Assembly (NCBI RefSeq): GCF_003752365.1 | Contig: NZ_RJUO01000005.1 | Span: 124,001-188,000, forward strand | Reading direction: 5' to 3' | DNA length: 64,000 bases | From: Frondihabitans sp. PhB188 | GTDB lineage: Bacteria; Actinomycetota; Actinomycetes; Actinomycetales; Microbacteriaceae | Shown here: piece by piece, positions 45,050 to 52,849 of the stretch | How positions within the stretch are numbered: position 1 is the stretch's first letter | How the letters are laid out: every line of letters begins with the position of its first letter | Notes under the pieces: generated by a model | Databases searched by the model: none | What the model was told of the DNA's origin: nothing | What the model saw: only the letters and a program-made list of their open reading frames with translations | Translations under genes and position numbers: made by a program

Positions 45050-46588
45050 GTGACCACAGCCGCTCCGACCGCCGCCGCGATGCGTCCGCGCGCCGCGCGC
45101 GACCGACGGCGGCAGCACCGCGCGGTCCTCGTCGGCGTGGCACTGGTCTCGATCGGCTACCTCGCGATCACCGGCTTCGCCAGCGCCACCCTGGCCTGGA
45201 CCGGCACCGTGGACAGCTACGAGCACCTCGACTACGTCTGGCAGGTCCTCCACGGCCACCTCCCCGGCCCGCTCGGCCACGAGTGGACACCGGGCGCCTA
45301 CGCGAGCGAGGGCAACGACGGCCGCCAGCTCGCCTCAGCGCACCCGCCCGTCTACTACGCGGTCATGGCCGTGCTCGCCGGCCCGTTGCTCGAGTCGAGC
45401 CACTGGCACGTCGCCGTGGCCATCATCCGCGGCGCCAACACGCTCTTCGGCCTCGGCGGCCTCCTCGCGGCCGCCTGGGTCGGCTGGATGGTCGGCCGCC
45501 GCCATCGGGTGCACCTCGCGATCGCGCTCCCAGCCCTGGCCGGGGCCCCCTTCGCCTACCTCCGCTACTCGAGCGACGTGTACAACGACACCCTCGTCGC
45601 GGCCCTGTCGATGGCGGCTCTGGCGATCGCCGTGCGGCTGGTCGTCGCGGGGCCGTCCTGGCGATTCACCGTGCTGCTCGCGGTCGTCGCCGCGCTGGCG
45701 CTGGGCACGAAGGCGACTGCCGTCCTGACCGTCGGGGTTGTCGCCGTCGCCCTCGTCGCCGCCTGCATCGTTCACGCCGACCGGCGCAGCCCTTTTCTCA
45801 CGGCCCGCGCGGCCGTCATGCGGCTCCTGGTGCTGGGCGGCGTCCCCGCAGCCGCATTCGGCTGGTTCTACGTCCGCAACGCCGGGCTCAGCGGCGCCTG
45901 GTACCGCTCCACCGAGGTGAGCCAGGTGAGCGGCCGCACCCGCCGGGGCCTCGTCGACGTGCTGACCGACCCCGACTACTACCTGATCATCCCGCGCGGG
46001 CTCATCGGACACGGCACCGCGGCCTTCGGCGACATCGCCGACGCGGCCTCCCTGGCGGTGTTCGCCGTGGGAGCGGGGCTGACCGTGGCGGCGGTCGTGG
46101 CGCGCAGAAAGAGGGTGCCGGAACTCGGGGCGGCCCAGTTCCTGCTCATCATCATGTTCGCGGGACACCTGCTCGGGTCGTACCTGCTCCAGCTGAGCCA
46201 CTCGGTGGGCTATGGCGCCTACAACTGGCGCTACTTCCTGCCGTCGTCGCTCTCGGTCGCGCTGCTGCTCGGCACCGGAGCCTCGCTCTTCGGGCGGCGC
46301 GTCGCCGCCGTGGTCGTCCCCGTGGTCGTCGCGGTGATGTGGGCCGGGAGCAGCATCTCGTTCGTGCTCTACGCGCAGGAGCGCGGCCATAAGGTCGCTC
46401 CGACCGGCCGCGGCTTCCTTCACGACGCCGGAGCAGCCGCCTTCGCGAACGGCCTGCCCGGCTGGCTTCCGACGCTGCTGCTCGTCCTGGCCGCCGCCTC
46501 GATCGCGGGCGTCGGTGCCGTACTGTGGCGCTACGCCGTCGCGCCGCACCCGGCCGCCGTGCCGGTTCGCGCCTCAGTCGTCTCGTAG
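45050..46588 (+). CDS. GT-C-like polytopic membrane protein, 4 of 4
   Basis: A 512-residue paralogue of copy 3. GTVDSYEHLDYVWQVLHGHLPGP, RQLASAHPPVYYAVMAVLAG and the late GSYLLQLSHSVGYGAYNWRYFLPSS are almost the same in both. GTG 45050 lies 10 nt after the copy 3 stop. It ends the plus-strand polysaccharide cluster and is followed by a 332-bp region with hairpin repeats. The role is inferred as in copy 3. Confidence 0.78.
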   Translation: MTTAAPTAAAMRPRAARDRRRQHRAVLVGVALVSIGYLAITGFASATLAWTGTVDSYEHLDYVWQVLHGHLPGPLGHEWTPGAYASEGNDGRQLASAHPPVYYAVMAVLAGPLLESSHWHVAVAIIRGANTLFGLGGLLAAAWVGWMVGRRHRVHLAIALPALAGAPFAYLRYSSDVYNDTLVAALSMAALAIAVRLVVAGPSWRFTVLLAVVAALALGTKATAVLTVGVVAVALVAACIVHADRRSPFLTARAAVMRLLVLGGVPAAAFGWFYVRNAGLSGAWYRSTEVSQVSGRTRRGLVDVLTDPDYYLIIPRGLIGHGTAAFGDIADAASLAVFAVGAGLTVAAVVARRKRVPELGAAQFLLIIMFAGHLLGSYLLQLSHSVGYGAYNWRYFLPSSLSVALLLGTGASLFGRRVAAVVVPVVVAVMWAGSSISFVLYAQERGHKVAPTGRGFLHDAGAAAFANGLPGWLPTLLLVLAAASIAGVGAVLWRYAVAPHPAAVPVRASVVS

Positions 46589-46601
46589 CGCCCTCGCGGC
46601 A

Positions 46602-46695
46602 CCACGATCGGGACTCCGCGCCAGTCTGCCGTGCCGTCGCACCACGATCGGGACTCCGCGCCAAGGAACATCGTGGCGCCCAGTCCCGATCGTGG
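46602..46695. repeat. Composite hairpin repeat, copy B
   Basis: CCACGATCGGGACTC occurs at 46602 and 46642 with 25 identical bases (from 46599 and 46639). The second copy pairs with an inverted copy at 46673-46695 to make a 23-bp stem (20 of 23 paired) and an 8-nt loop (46665-46672). Motif offsets 0, 40 and 86 and the 94-bp length are identical to copy A at 6381-6474, while the spacer sequences differ. Confidence 0.82.
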
Positions 46696-46817
46696 GCGGC
46701 GGCGAGACGTCAGCGGCTCCGCTTGCCGCGGTGGTGGTCGGTGTCGCGGTCGTCGGCGTCGTCTTCCTGCCGTCCGCGCTCATCCCGCCGCGTACGGAGA
46801 AGTCGGCGCGCCAGCGG

Positions 46818-46873
46818 CCCACGATCGCGACATGACACCACTTCGAATCGTGGTGCCATGTCGCGATCGTGGG
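46818..46873. repeat. CCACGATC-type hairpin, copy C (no extra direct repeat)
   Basis: Two 24-bp arms (46818-46841 and 46850-46873) match at 23 of 24 positions around an 8-nt loop, TTCGAATC. The arms begin CCCACGATCGCGAC and end CACCAC, so the outer CCACGATC and inner CACCAC resemble copies A and B, and the stem and loop sizes are the same. The upstream direct repeat is missing. It can also act as a terminator for both convergent operons. Confidence 0.8.
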
Positions 46874-46920
46874 TCCGGGATTGCGCGACGGGGTTCCCAG
46901 CCGCCGGACGCGCGCCGAGG

Positions 46921-48159
46921 CTAGAGGCCCGCCCGCACCACGTCGGCGATGAGGTCGGCCTGCTTGAGCGAGCGCGCCTTCACCTCGGGCAGGTGCGTGG
47001 CCAGCTTCGCGGCGACGTCGTCCCGCGAGGCGAGCAGCGCCTCGTAGCGCTCCCAGAGGTGCGTTGGCGTCAGCTTGTCGTGGCCGAACGCCCACTCCTG
47101 CAGCTCGAACATCTCGAGCACCTCCTCGTACTTGTGGCCCCAGCCGATGACGAGCGTCGGCACCGCCATGGCGAGCGACGACACCATGGCGTGGAAGCGG
47201 CTGGCGACGAAGAACGAGCAGCGGCCGATGAGGTAGCGCAGCACCTGCGAGGGCAGCTCGCGGTCGATGAAGACCACGTTCGCCTTGTCGGCGACCTTCG
47301 AGTAGATCTCGCGGCAGAGCGGGAGGTCGTTGTTGTGGGTCGCGTCGGTGCCGGTGCGGACCGAGTGCGGCACGAGCAGCAGCTTCTTGCCCGACGCGGT
47401 GACCTGGTCGATGAACGTCACCATCTGGCCGACGTAGTCGCCCTCGCGCGCGTCGACCTTCTTCTGCAGCACGACGCTGGGGCTGAGGCCCACGACGGAC
47501 TCGTCGAAGATCGACAGGTCGATGCCCGCGGCGACGGCGGCCGCCTCTTCCGAGCCGTCGAGCTCGAGCGAGAACGCGTAGTCGGCGCCGGCGAAGGTGT
47601 TGGTCAGGCGCAGCTTGTCGGCGTAGCTCTGCGTGATGCGACCGCGGGTCACGACGGTCGCCGCCTTGGGCAGGAACGTCCGGGCGACCAGCCGGTTGAT
47701 GCGGTTGCGGAAGGGGCCGACGGCCTGCGCGCACTTGAACACCGGCGTGCCGACATTCAGGGCGGGCAGGATCGACGCCACGTTGTAGATCAAGAACTTC
47801 TCGCGCCCGTCGGTGAACGTGATGCCGCCCTGGTCGAGGAGCACCTGCGACTCGGCGAGGGCCTTGACGGCCTTCGAGCGGGACGTGATGAGACCGCGCA
47901 GCGGCGGCAGGAGGCGGTAGGCGAGGGCGGCCGAGTTGATGTTGACGCCGAGCGTGCGCGGGCGCGCATCGACGATCTCGAGGTTCGGGTACGTGTTCTG
48001 CTCGCGGTCTTCGCGCGGGTACATGCTCAGCAGGGTGAACTGCACGCCGGGCAGGCGCTGCTCGAGGGTCGCGATAGACGACTCGAGCATGGCGGCGGCG
48101 CCCTTGTTGCCCGAGAGCGCGGAGCCGATGACGGTGACGTGAGGGGTCGTGGAGGTCAT
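46921..48159 (-). CDS. Polysaccharide pyruvyl transferase family protein
   Basis: A 412-residue protein of the CsaB/WcaK family (GSALSGNKGAAAMLESSIATLEQ at the N terminus, LLDQGGITFTDG, FVASRFHAMVSSLAMAVPTLVIGWGHKYEEVLE near the C terminus). Members add pyruvate ketals from PEP to surface glycans, altering charge and anchoring S-layer proteins. The ATG overlaps the upstream stop (ATGA). It is the last gene of the operon rfbC-rfbA-nitroreductase-flippase-pyruvyl transferase. Confidence 0.9.
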   Translation of the reverse strand: MTSTTPHVTVIGSALSGNKGAAAMLESSIATLEQRLPGVQFTLLSMYPREDREQNTYPNLEIVDARPRTLGVNINSAALAYRLLPPLRGLITSRSKAVKALAESQVLLDQGGITFTDGREKFLIYNVASILPALNVGTPVFKCAQAVGPFRNRINRLVARTFLPKAATVVTRGRITQSYADKLRLTNTFAGADYAFSLELDGSEEAAAVAAGIDLSIFDESVVGLSPSVVLQKKVDAREGDYVGQMVTFIDQVTASGKKLLLVPHSVRTGTDATHNNDLPLCREIYSKVADKANVVFIDRELPSQVLRYLIGRCSFFVASRFHAMVSSLAMAVPTLVIGWGHKYEEVLEMFELQEWAFGHDKLTPTHLWERYEALLASRDDVAAKLATHLPEVKARSLKQADLIADVVRAGL

Positions 48160-49172
48160 GAGACAGATGGGCCTTTCGGGAGCGTGAGGCGCAGGGCGCC
48201 GTACTGGAGGGCGATGACGGCGTCGGCGACCGTCGACAGGAGGCGGCTGAGCACCGAGATGATGACGGCCTGGCCGCCATCGATGCCCAGGCCGACGAGG
48301 CAGACGTAGAGGACGGCCTCGCGCACGCCGATTCCCGACGGCACGAAGATGATCAGGATGCCGATGGCGCCGGCGAGGGCGTAGGCCGCCGCGAGCGGAA
48401 GCCACTGTCCCGGCGTGATGGCGGTGACGCTGGCGGCGCACAGGATGAACCCGATGCCGTTGATGACCCGCGGTGCGATGTAGGCCGCCGAGAACCCGAG
48501 GCTCTGGAGGGGGCGCAGGAAATACTGCTCGGGAAGCGGCGACTTGAGGAAGCGCTTCGACGCGATCGACATGATGCGGTGGAAGATCTGCGGCACCAGG
48601 ATCGCGATCAGCGGGACCAGGACCACGACGACCCCGACCACCGTGAGCGCGTTGTTCTCGACGAGGGTCGGCCCGATGGCCAGGATCAGGATGATCGCGC
48701 TCGGCACGATCGACGCGATCTGGAGGAAGACGTTCTCGTAGATGAACGTGATCAGGATCAGCGTGCGCGGGAAGCCGTTGCGCTGCCCCCACGTGACCTT
48801 GCTCAGCACCGAGCCGATCTGCCCGGGCACGTACTTGAGCAGCCAGGACAGGTCGTGGACGGCCATCGACTGCAGGGGGCCGACATGGGCGCCCTTGTCG
48901 GAGAGCCGGTTGAGGATGGACCCCCAGAGCACGCCCGACACCGGGACCGCCAGGGCGAAGAGCACGATCGCAGCGACGTGCAGCCAGCTCAGGTGCAGGT
49001 GGGCCGCTTGGACGGCTGACCAGTTCTTCGACAGCGACCGCGCGAACAGCACGGCCACCACAGCGACCACCACGACCGTCAGAAGCCGCGAGAGGAGCTT
49101 GCGCCGCTTCTTCTTGGCCGCCTTGGCCGGATCGATCTCGGGAACGACGGCGCCGGTGGAGTCGGCCGTCAC
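48156..49172 (-). CDS. Lysylphosphatidylglycerol synthase transmembrane (UPF0104)-type protein, flippase-like
   Basis: A 338-residue protein with about eight transmembrane helices (LLTVVVVAVVAVLFARSL, LHVAAIVLFALAVPVSGVLW, and the conserved YALAGAIGILIIFVPSGIGVREAVL). The PSGIGVREA motif is diagnostic of the AglD/MprF-type membrane domain. Such stand-alone proteins occur in glycan loci and may move lipid-linked intermediates. GTG 49172 overlaps the upstream stop as GTGA. The transported species is not known. Confidence 0.85.
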   Translation of the reverse strand: MTADSTGAVVPEIDPAKAAKKKRRKLLSRLLTVVVVAVVAVLFARSLSKNWSAVQAAHLHLSWLHVAAIVLFALAVPVSGVLWGSILNRLSDKGAHVGPLQSMAVHDLSWLLKYVPGQIGSVLSKVTWGQRNGFPRTLILITFIYENVFLQIASIVPSAIILILAIGPTLVENNALTVVGVVVVLVPLIAILVPQIFHRIMSIASKRFLKSPLPEQYFLRPLQSLGFSAAYIAPRVINGIGFILCAASVTAITPGQWLPLAAAYALAGAIGILIIFVPSGIGVREAVLYVCLVGLGIDGGQAVIISVLSRLLSTVADAVIALQYGALRLTLPKGPSVS

Positions 49173-50257
49173 CGCGCGAGGTTGTTGTAGCTGCGGAACG
49201 TGTCGAGTTCTTTCTTCTGCGAGAACGGGACGAGTCCCTCGGGGTGCGCGTAGCCCACGGCGATCAGCATGATCACGCGGTCGGAGCCCGACAGGCCGAG
49301 GGTCTTCTGCATCTTGCGCTCGAGCGGCTCGAAGTCGGGCCAGTTGATGACGCTCGACGAGAGGCCGAGCGTCTCGAGGCCGAACATGAACGACATGGAC
49401 GCGAGCGACGCGTCGACGTAGATCGCGTGGCGGTCGCGCGGGCTGAAGTAGCTCTCGAGCTTTCCGACGACGACCACGACCGTCTGGATGTTGTCGGCGT
49501 AGCCCGCGGTGCCGAACGGGATGTTCGAGACCCTCTTGACCATGGCCGGGTCGTCGAAGACACGGAACTCGTAGGGCAGGCGGTTGCACGCCGTCGGCGC
49601 CTGGCGGGCGACGAGGAGCGCCTTGTCGACGAGGTCGCGGGGCACCGGCTTGTCGTCGAAGAACCGGACCGAGCGGCGCTGGTTCGCGAGGTCGACGAGC
49701 TCGTCGTACGAGACGTTCGACGAGAGCTGCTTCGGGCGCGGCACGTTGCCGGTCGTGGAGGGCACGTAGTCGGTGCCCTCGAAGGAGGCGCGGGCGTCGT
49801 CGACGGCCTTGTCTTTTCCGGTGGCGGAGACGCGGAAGTACTCTTCGAGCACGTTGTGCGCCCAGTCCATCTCGGCGATCTCCATGGTGCCGGGCGACAG
49901 CTTGCACTGGTTGGCCGCAGCCTCGTAGAACTCGATGGTCTCGCCGATGTAGTCGCGAGCGAACACGTCTCGGCGGGGCCGCATGATGAGGCCCTTCTCG
50001 ATGCGGTGGACGTTGCGGCGCAGCTCGACGCGGGTGAGGCGGTCGCGCTTCTTGTTGCGGTAGTAGTCGCGACGCCCCTGGAGGGTCGCGGCCTGCTCGC
50101 GGTTGAAGGTGATGAACGACACCAGGAAGAAGAAGTGCGTCAGGATGCGGCTCGACCCGAAGGTCTCGAGGAACGCGCGGTTGGTGTTCTCGTAGATGCG
50201 GCGGATCGAGCGGATCGCCAGAAGATCCTTGGCGATCTTCTTCAGTCTGTTCAGCAT
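49169..50257 (-). CDS. Nitroreductase-family protein in an exopolysaccharide operon
   Basis: A 362-residue protein. The N-terminal 170 residues are a basic, helical extension; the C-terminal part is an FMN nitroreductase fold (LANQRRSVRFFDDKPVPRDLVDKAL, ARQAPTACNRLPYEFRVF, YVDASLASMSFMFGLETLGL). Long-form nitroreductases of this type are often found next to polysaccharide pyruvyl transferases, as here, and are not likely to be ordinary nitroaromatic reductases. Substrate unknown. It is coupled to the flippase-like gene by GTGA. Confidence 0.87.
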   Translation of the reverse strand: MLNRLKKIAKDLLAIRSIRRIYENTNRAFLETFGSSRILTHFFFLVSFITFNREQAATLQGRRDYYRNKKRDRLTRVELRRNVHRIEKGLIMRPRRDVFARDYIGETIEFYEAAANQCKLSPGTMEIAEMDWAHNVLEEYFRVSATGKDKAVDDARASFEGTDYVPSTTGNVPRPKQLSSNVSYDELVDLANQRRSVRFFDDKPVPRDLVDKALLVARQAPTACNRLPYEFRVFDDPAMVKRVSNIPFGTAGYADNIQTVVVVVGKLESYFSPRDRHAIYVDASLASMSFMFGLETLGLSSSVINWPDFEPLERKMQKTLGLSGSDRVIMLIAVGYAHPEGLVPFSQKKELDTFRSYNNLAR

Positions 50258-50272
50258 TCGTCTCCTTGAAAC

Positions 50273-51136
50273 CTAGGCCTGCAGGAGATTCTGCAGGTAG
50301 ACGCCGTAGCCGCTCTTGGCGAGCGGAGTCGCGAGGGCGGTGAGGGCCGCGTCGTCGATCCAGCCGTTGCGCCAGGCGATCTCCTCGATGCAGCCGATCT
50401 TGTGGCCCTGGCGGTCCTCGATGACGCGGACGTACTCGGACGCCTGCATCATCGACTCGAACGTGCCGGTGTCGAGCCAGGCGGTGCCGCGGTCGAGAAC
50501 CTGCACCTGCAGCTCGCCGGCCTCGAGGTAGCGCTCGTTGACGGTCGAGATCTCGAGCTCGCCACGCGCGCTCGGCTCGATGGTCTTCGCGATCTCCACG
50601 ATCTTGTTGTCGTAGAAGTAGAGGCCCGGCACCGCGTAGTTGCTCTTCGGCGCGGTCGGCTTCTCTTCGATCGAGACGGCCTTGAAGTCGTCGTCGAACT
50701 CGACCACGCCGTACGCCGTGGGGTCGGAGACGTGGTACGCGAAGATCGTGGCGCCCGAGACGTCGGTGTTCTTCGTGAGGCTCGTGCCGAGGCCGACACC
50801 GTGGAAGATGTTGTCGCCGAGCACCAGCGCGACGCTGTCGTCGCCGATGAAGTCCTCGCCGATGATGAAGGCCTGCGCGAGGCCGTCGGGCGAGGGCTGC
50901 ACGGCGTACTCGATGCTCATGCCGAGGCTGGAGCCGTCGCCGAGAAGCGACCGGAACTGCTCGTCGTACTCGGGCGTCGTGATGACCAGCACCTCGCGGA
51001 TGCCCGCCATCATCAGCGTCGAGAGGGGGTAGTAGACCATGGGCTTGTCGTAGATGGGCATCAGCTGCTTCGAGACGCCCTTGGTGATCGGCCAGAGCCG
51101 GCTGCCGGTGCCCCCGGCCAGGATGATGCCCTTCAT
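50273..51136 (-). CDS. rfbA: Glucose-1-phosphate thymidylyltransferase
   Basis: A 287-residue nucleotidyltransferase, the usual RmlA length. It starts [20 protein letters not shown], the dTTP-binding loop, then [31 protein letters not shown] and [18 protein letters not shown]. It makes dTDP-glucose from dTTP and glucose-1-P, the first step to dTDP-L-rhamnose. The ATG overlaps the rfbC stop (ATGA). Confidence 0.96.
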   Translation of the reverse strand: MKGIILAGGTGSRLWPITKGVSKQLMPIYDKPMVYYPLSTLMMAGIREVLVITTPEYDEQFRSLLGDGSSLGMSIEYAVQPSPDGLAQAFIIGEDFIGDDSVALVLGDNIFHGVGLGTSLTKNTDVSGATIFAYHVSDPTAYGVVEFDDDFKAVSIEEKPTAPKSNYAVPGLYFYDNKIVEIAKTIEPSARGELEISTVNERYLEAGELQVQVLDRGTAWLDTGTFESMMQASEYVRVIEDRQGHKIGCIEEIAWRNGWIDDAALTALATPLAKSGYGVYLQNLLQA

Positions 51137-51765
51137 CGGGTCTGCTCCTTCGGGGTGGTGAAGGCGGCGTTCAAGGACGCGTAGTACTCGCGCATGTCAG
51201 CCCACGTCGGCAGGAGCCCGGAAGCCGCCGCCTCGGCAAGCGACGGCGCGTCGGTGTCTTTCGGCGAGAGCAGGGCCTCACCGGCCTCCTCGGGGAAGAC
51301 CAGGGCGATGTCGGCGTCGAGCGGGTTGATGCCGTGCTCGCGAGGTGCGTTAAAGACGTCGGTCACGAGGTAGCTGACCGTGGCGTCGTCGGTGAGCGCC
51401 ACGAAGCAGTGGCCGAGGCCCTCGGAGATGTAGATCGCCTTGCGGTCCTTGTCGTCGAGGAGCACGGTGTCCCACTTGCCGAATGTCGGCGAGCCGACGC
51501 GGATGTCGATGACGTAGTCGAGCACGGCACCGTGCGTAGCGGTCACGTACTTGGCCTGGCCCAGCGGGACGTCGGCGAAGTGGATGCCGCGCACGACGCC
51601 CCGCTTCGATACGGACGTGTTGGCCTGCCGGAGGTCGATGGGGTGACCGACCACCTCGGCGAGCTTGTCGAAGCGGTACCACTCGAGGAACACGCCGCGG
51701 TCGTCGCCGAACTGCTTGGGGGTGATCTCGTAGCTGTCTGGGATCGTCAATTCGCGGATCTGCAC
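51133..51765 (-). CDS. rfbC: dTDP-4-dehydrorhamnose 3,5-epimerase
   Basis: A 210-residue cupin epimerase. Family marks are [34 protein letters not shown] (catalytic His in the RG-x-H motif), [20 protein letters not shown] and [13 protein letters not shown]. The last 25 residues extend beyond the typical length. The GTG at 51765 has no Shine-Dalgarno sequence but lies 6 nt after TAGGCT, so it is probably leaderless and begins the minus-strand operon. It acts third in the dTDP-L-rhamnose pathway. Confidence 0.94.
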   Translation of the reverse strand: MQIRELTIPDSYEITPKQFGDDRGVFLEWYRFDKLAEVVGHPIDLRQANTSVSKRGVVRGIHFADVPLGQAKYVTATHGAVLDYVIDIRVGSPTFGKWDTVLLDDKDRKAIYISEGLGHCFVALTDDATVSYLVTDVFNAPREHGINPLDADIALVFPEEAGEALLSPKDTDAPSLAEAAASGLLPTWADMREYYASLNAAFTTPKEQTR

Positions 51766-51771
51766 CCCGGA

Positions 51772-51777
51772 AGCCTA
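51772..51777 (-). promoter_or_regulatory. -10 box of a leaderless promoter for rfbC
   Basis: TAGGCT on the minus strand ends 6 nt before the GTG of rfbC, the spacing expected if transcription begins at the start codon. It fits the TAnnnT form used for leaderless genes in actinobacteria. A perfect DnaA-box sequence lies 25 bp further upstream. Confidence 0.5.
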
Positions 51778-51801
51778 CCCCGACGCGCCTCCTGAACGCG
51801 G

Positions 51802-51810
51802 TTATCCACA
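51802..51810 (+). promoter_or_regulatory. Perfect DnaA-box-like 9-mer upstream of rfbC
   Basis: TTATCCACA is an exact match to the classical high-affinity DnaA box. It lies in the 62-bp gap between the aldo/keto reductase stop and rfbC, where a -35 region would be. It is a single site, so not an origin. Control of rfbC by DnaA is only a possibility. Confidence 0.4.
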
Positions 51811-51827
51811 GCCGCCGCACCGCACCG

Positions 51828-52757
51828 CTAGGGCAGGAGGTGCCCCGCGGCGGTGAACAGGCGGTACCACTCCTGACGCGTCAGGGGCAGGTCGCTCCCG
51901 GCGGCCGAGTCGCGGACGCGCCGCGGGTTCGTGGTGCCGAGCACGACCTGCATGTTCGCAGGATGACGCGTGATCCAGGCGACGGCGATCGCCTCGGGCG
52001 CGACCGAGTAGGCCGCGGCGAGCTCGTCGATGACGTCGTTGAGCTCGGCGTAGTGCTCGCGGTCGCCGAGGAAGACGCCGTCGAAGAAGCCCTTCTGGAA
52101 GGGCGACCACGCCTGCAGGGTGATGTCGTTGACGCGCGAGTAGTCGAGGATGCCGTTGTCGCGGTCGATCGACTGGTCGAGGCCGTTCATGTTGGCGCTG
52201 ACGCCGGCCGCGATCAGGTTCGCATGCGTGATGCTCAGCTGCACCTGGTTCACGAGGAGGGGCTGCGTCACCGACTTCTTCAAGAGCTCGACCTGCATCG
52301 GCGTGTGGTTCGAGACGCCGAACGCGGACACCTTCCCTGCGGCCTTGAGCTCGTCGAACGCGGCTGCGACCTCGTCGGGCTCGACCAGGGCATCGGGGCG
52401 GTGCAGCAGGAGGATGTCGAGGGTCTCGATGCCGAGCGCCGTCAGCGACTGCTCGGCCGACTCGACGATGTGCTCGCGCGAGAAGTCCCAGAAGCCGTCG
52501 CGGATGCCCACCTTCGACTGGATGATGACGCTCTCGCGCTCGGACGGCGACAGGGTGATCGCGTCGCCGAAGCGCTGCTCGCAGACGTGCGGGGCGCCGC
52601 CGTACACGTCGGCGTGGTCGAAGAAGGTGATCCCGGAGTCGCGCGCGGCGCCCACGAGGGCGCGGATGTCGTCGTCGCTCATCTCGGTGATGCGCATCAG
52701 GCCGAGGATGATGTTCGATGCGGGGGCGGTCAGGTCGGGAAACGTCGTCGTCTTCAT
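51828..52757 (-). CDS. Aldo/keto reductase
   Basis: A 309-residue TIM-barrel oxidoreductase. Catalytic-tetrad regions are FFDHADVYGG (Asp and Tyr), IIQSKVGI (Lys) and LLLHRPDAL (His); the NADPH-binding end has VVLGTTNPRRVRDSAAGSDL. It resembles the YdhF-type group. ATG 52757 gives the usual start of the fold; an upstream start adds six residues. It is divergent from rfbB, 92 bp away, and upstream of rfbC, but no step of rhamnose synthesis requires it. Confidence 0.9.
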   Translation of the reverse strand: MKTTTFPDLTAPASNIILGLMRITEMSDDDIRALVGAARDSGITFFDHADVYGGAPHVCEQRFGDAITLSPSERESVIIQSKVGIRDGFWDFSREHIVESAEQSLTALGIETLDILLLHRPDALVEPDEVAAAFDELKAAGKVSAFGVSNHTPMQVELLKKSVTQPLLVNQVQLSITHANLIAAGVSANMNGLDQSIDRDNGILDYSRVNDITLQAWSPFQKGFFDGVFLGDREHYAELNDVIDELAAAYSVAPEAIAVAWITRHPANMQVVLGTTNPRRVRDSAAGSDLPLTRQEWYRLFTAAGHLLP

Positions 52758-52849
52758 GTCGCCATCATGGCCCACCCCGCTCGGGGAAGGCGCAGTTCCT
52801 GCCCCCTATCATTGGACGGATCGACGCTCGCGAACCGAAAGTATTCACC

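Larger units (their letters stand above)
46589..46920. other. 332-bp gene-free convergent region holding two hairpin repeats
   Basis: No credible gene lies between the last GT-C-like gene (+) and the pyruvyl transferase (-). The stretch holds composite repeat copy B (46602-46695), a GC-rich spacer of about 120 bp with no structure I can see, and the simple hairpin copy C (46818-46873). Short ORFs here read through the repeats and have no family resemblance. Confidence 0.8.

Noticed and set aside
46515-46835. Possible small gene in the gap after the fourth GT-C-like protein
   Set aside because: The reading frame runs through the hairpin repeats, has no ribosome site and shows no family resemblance.
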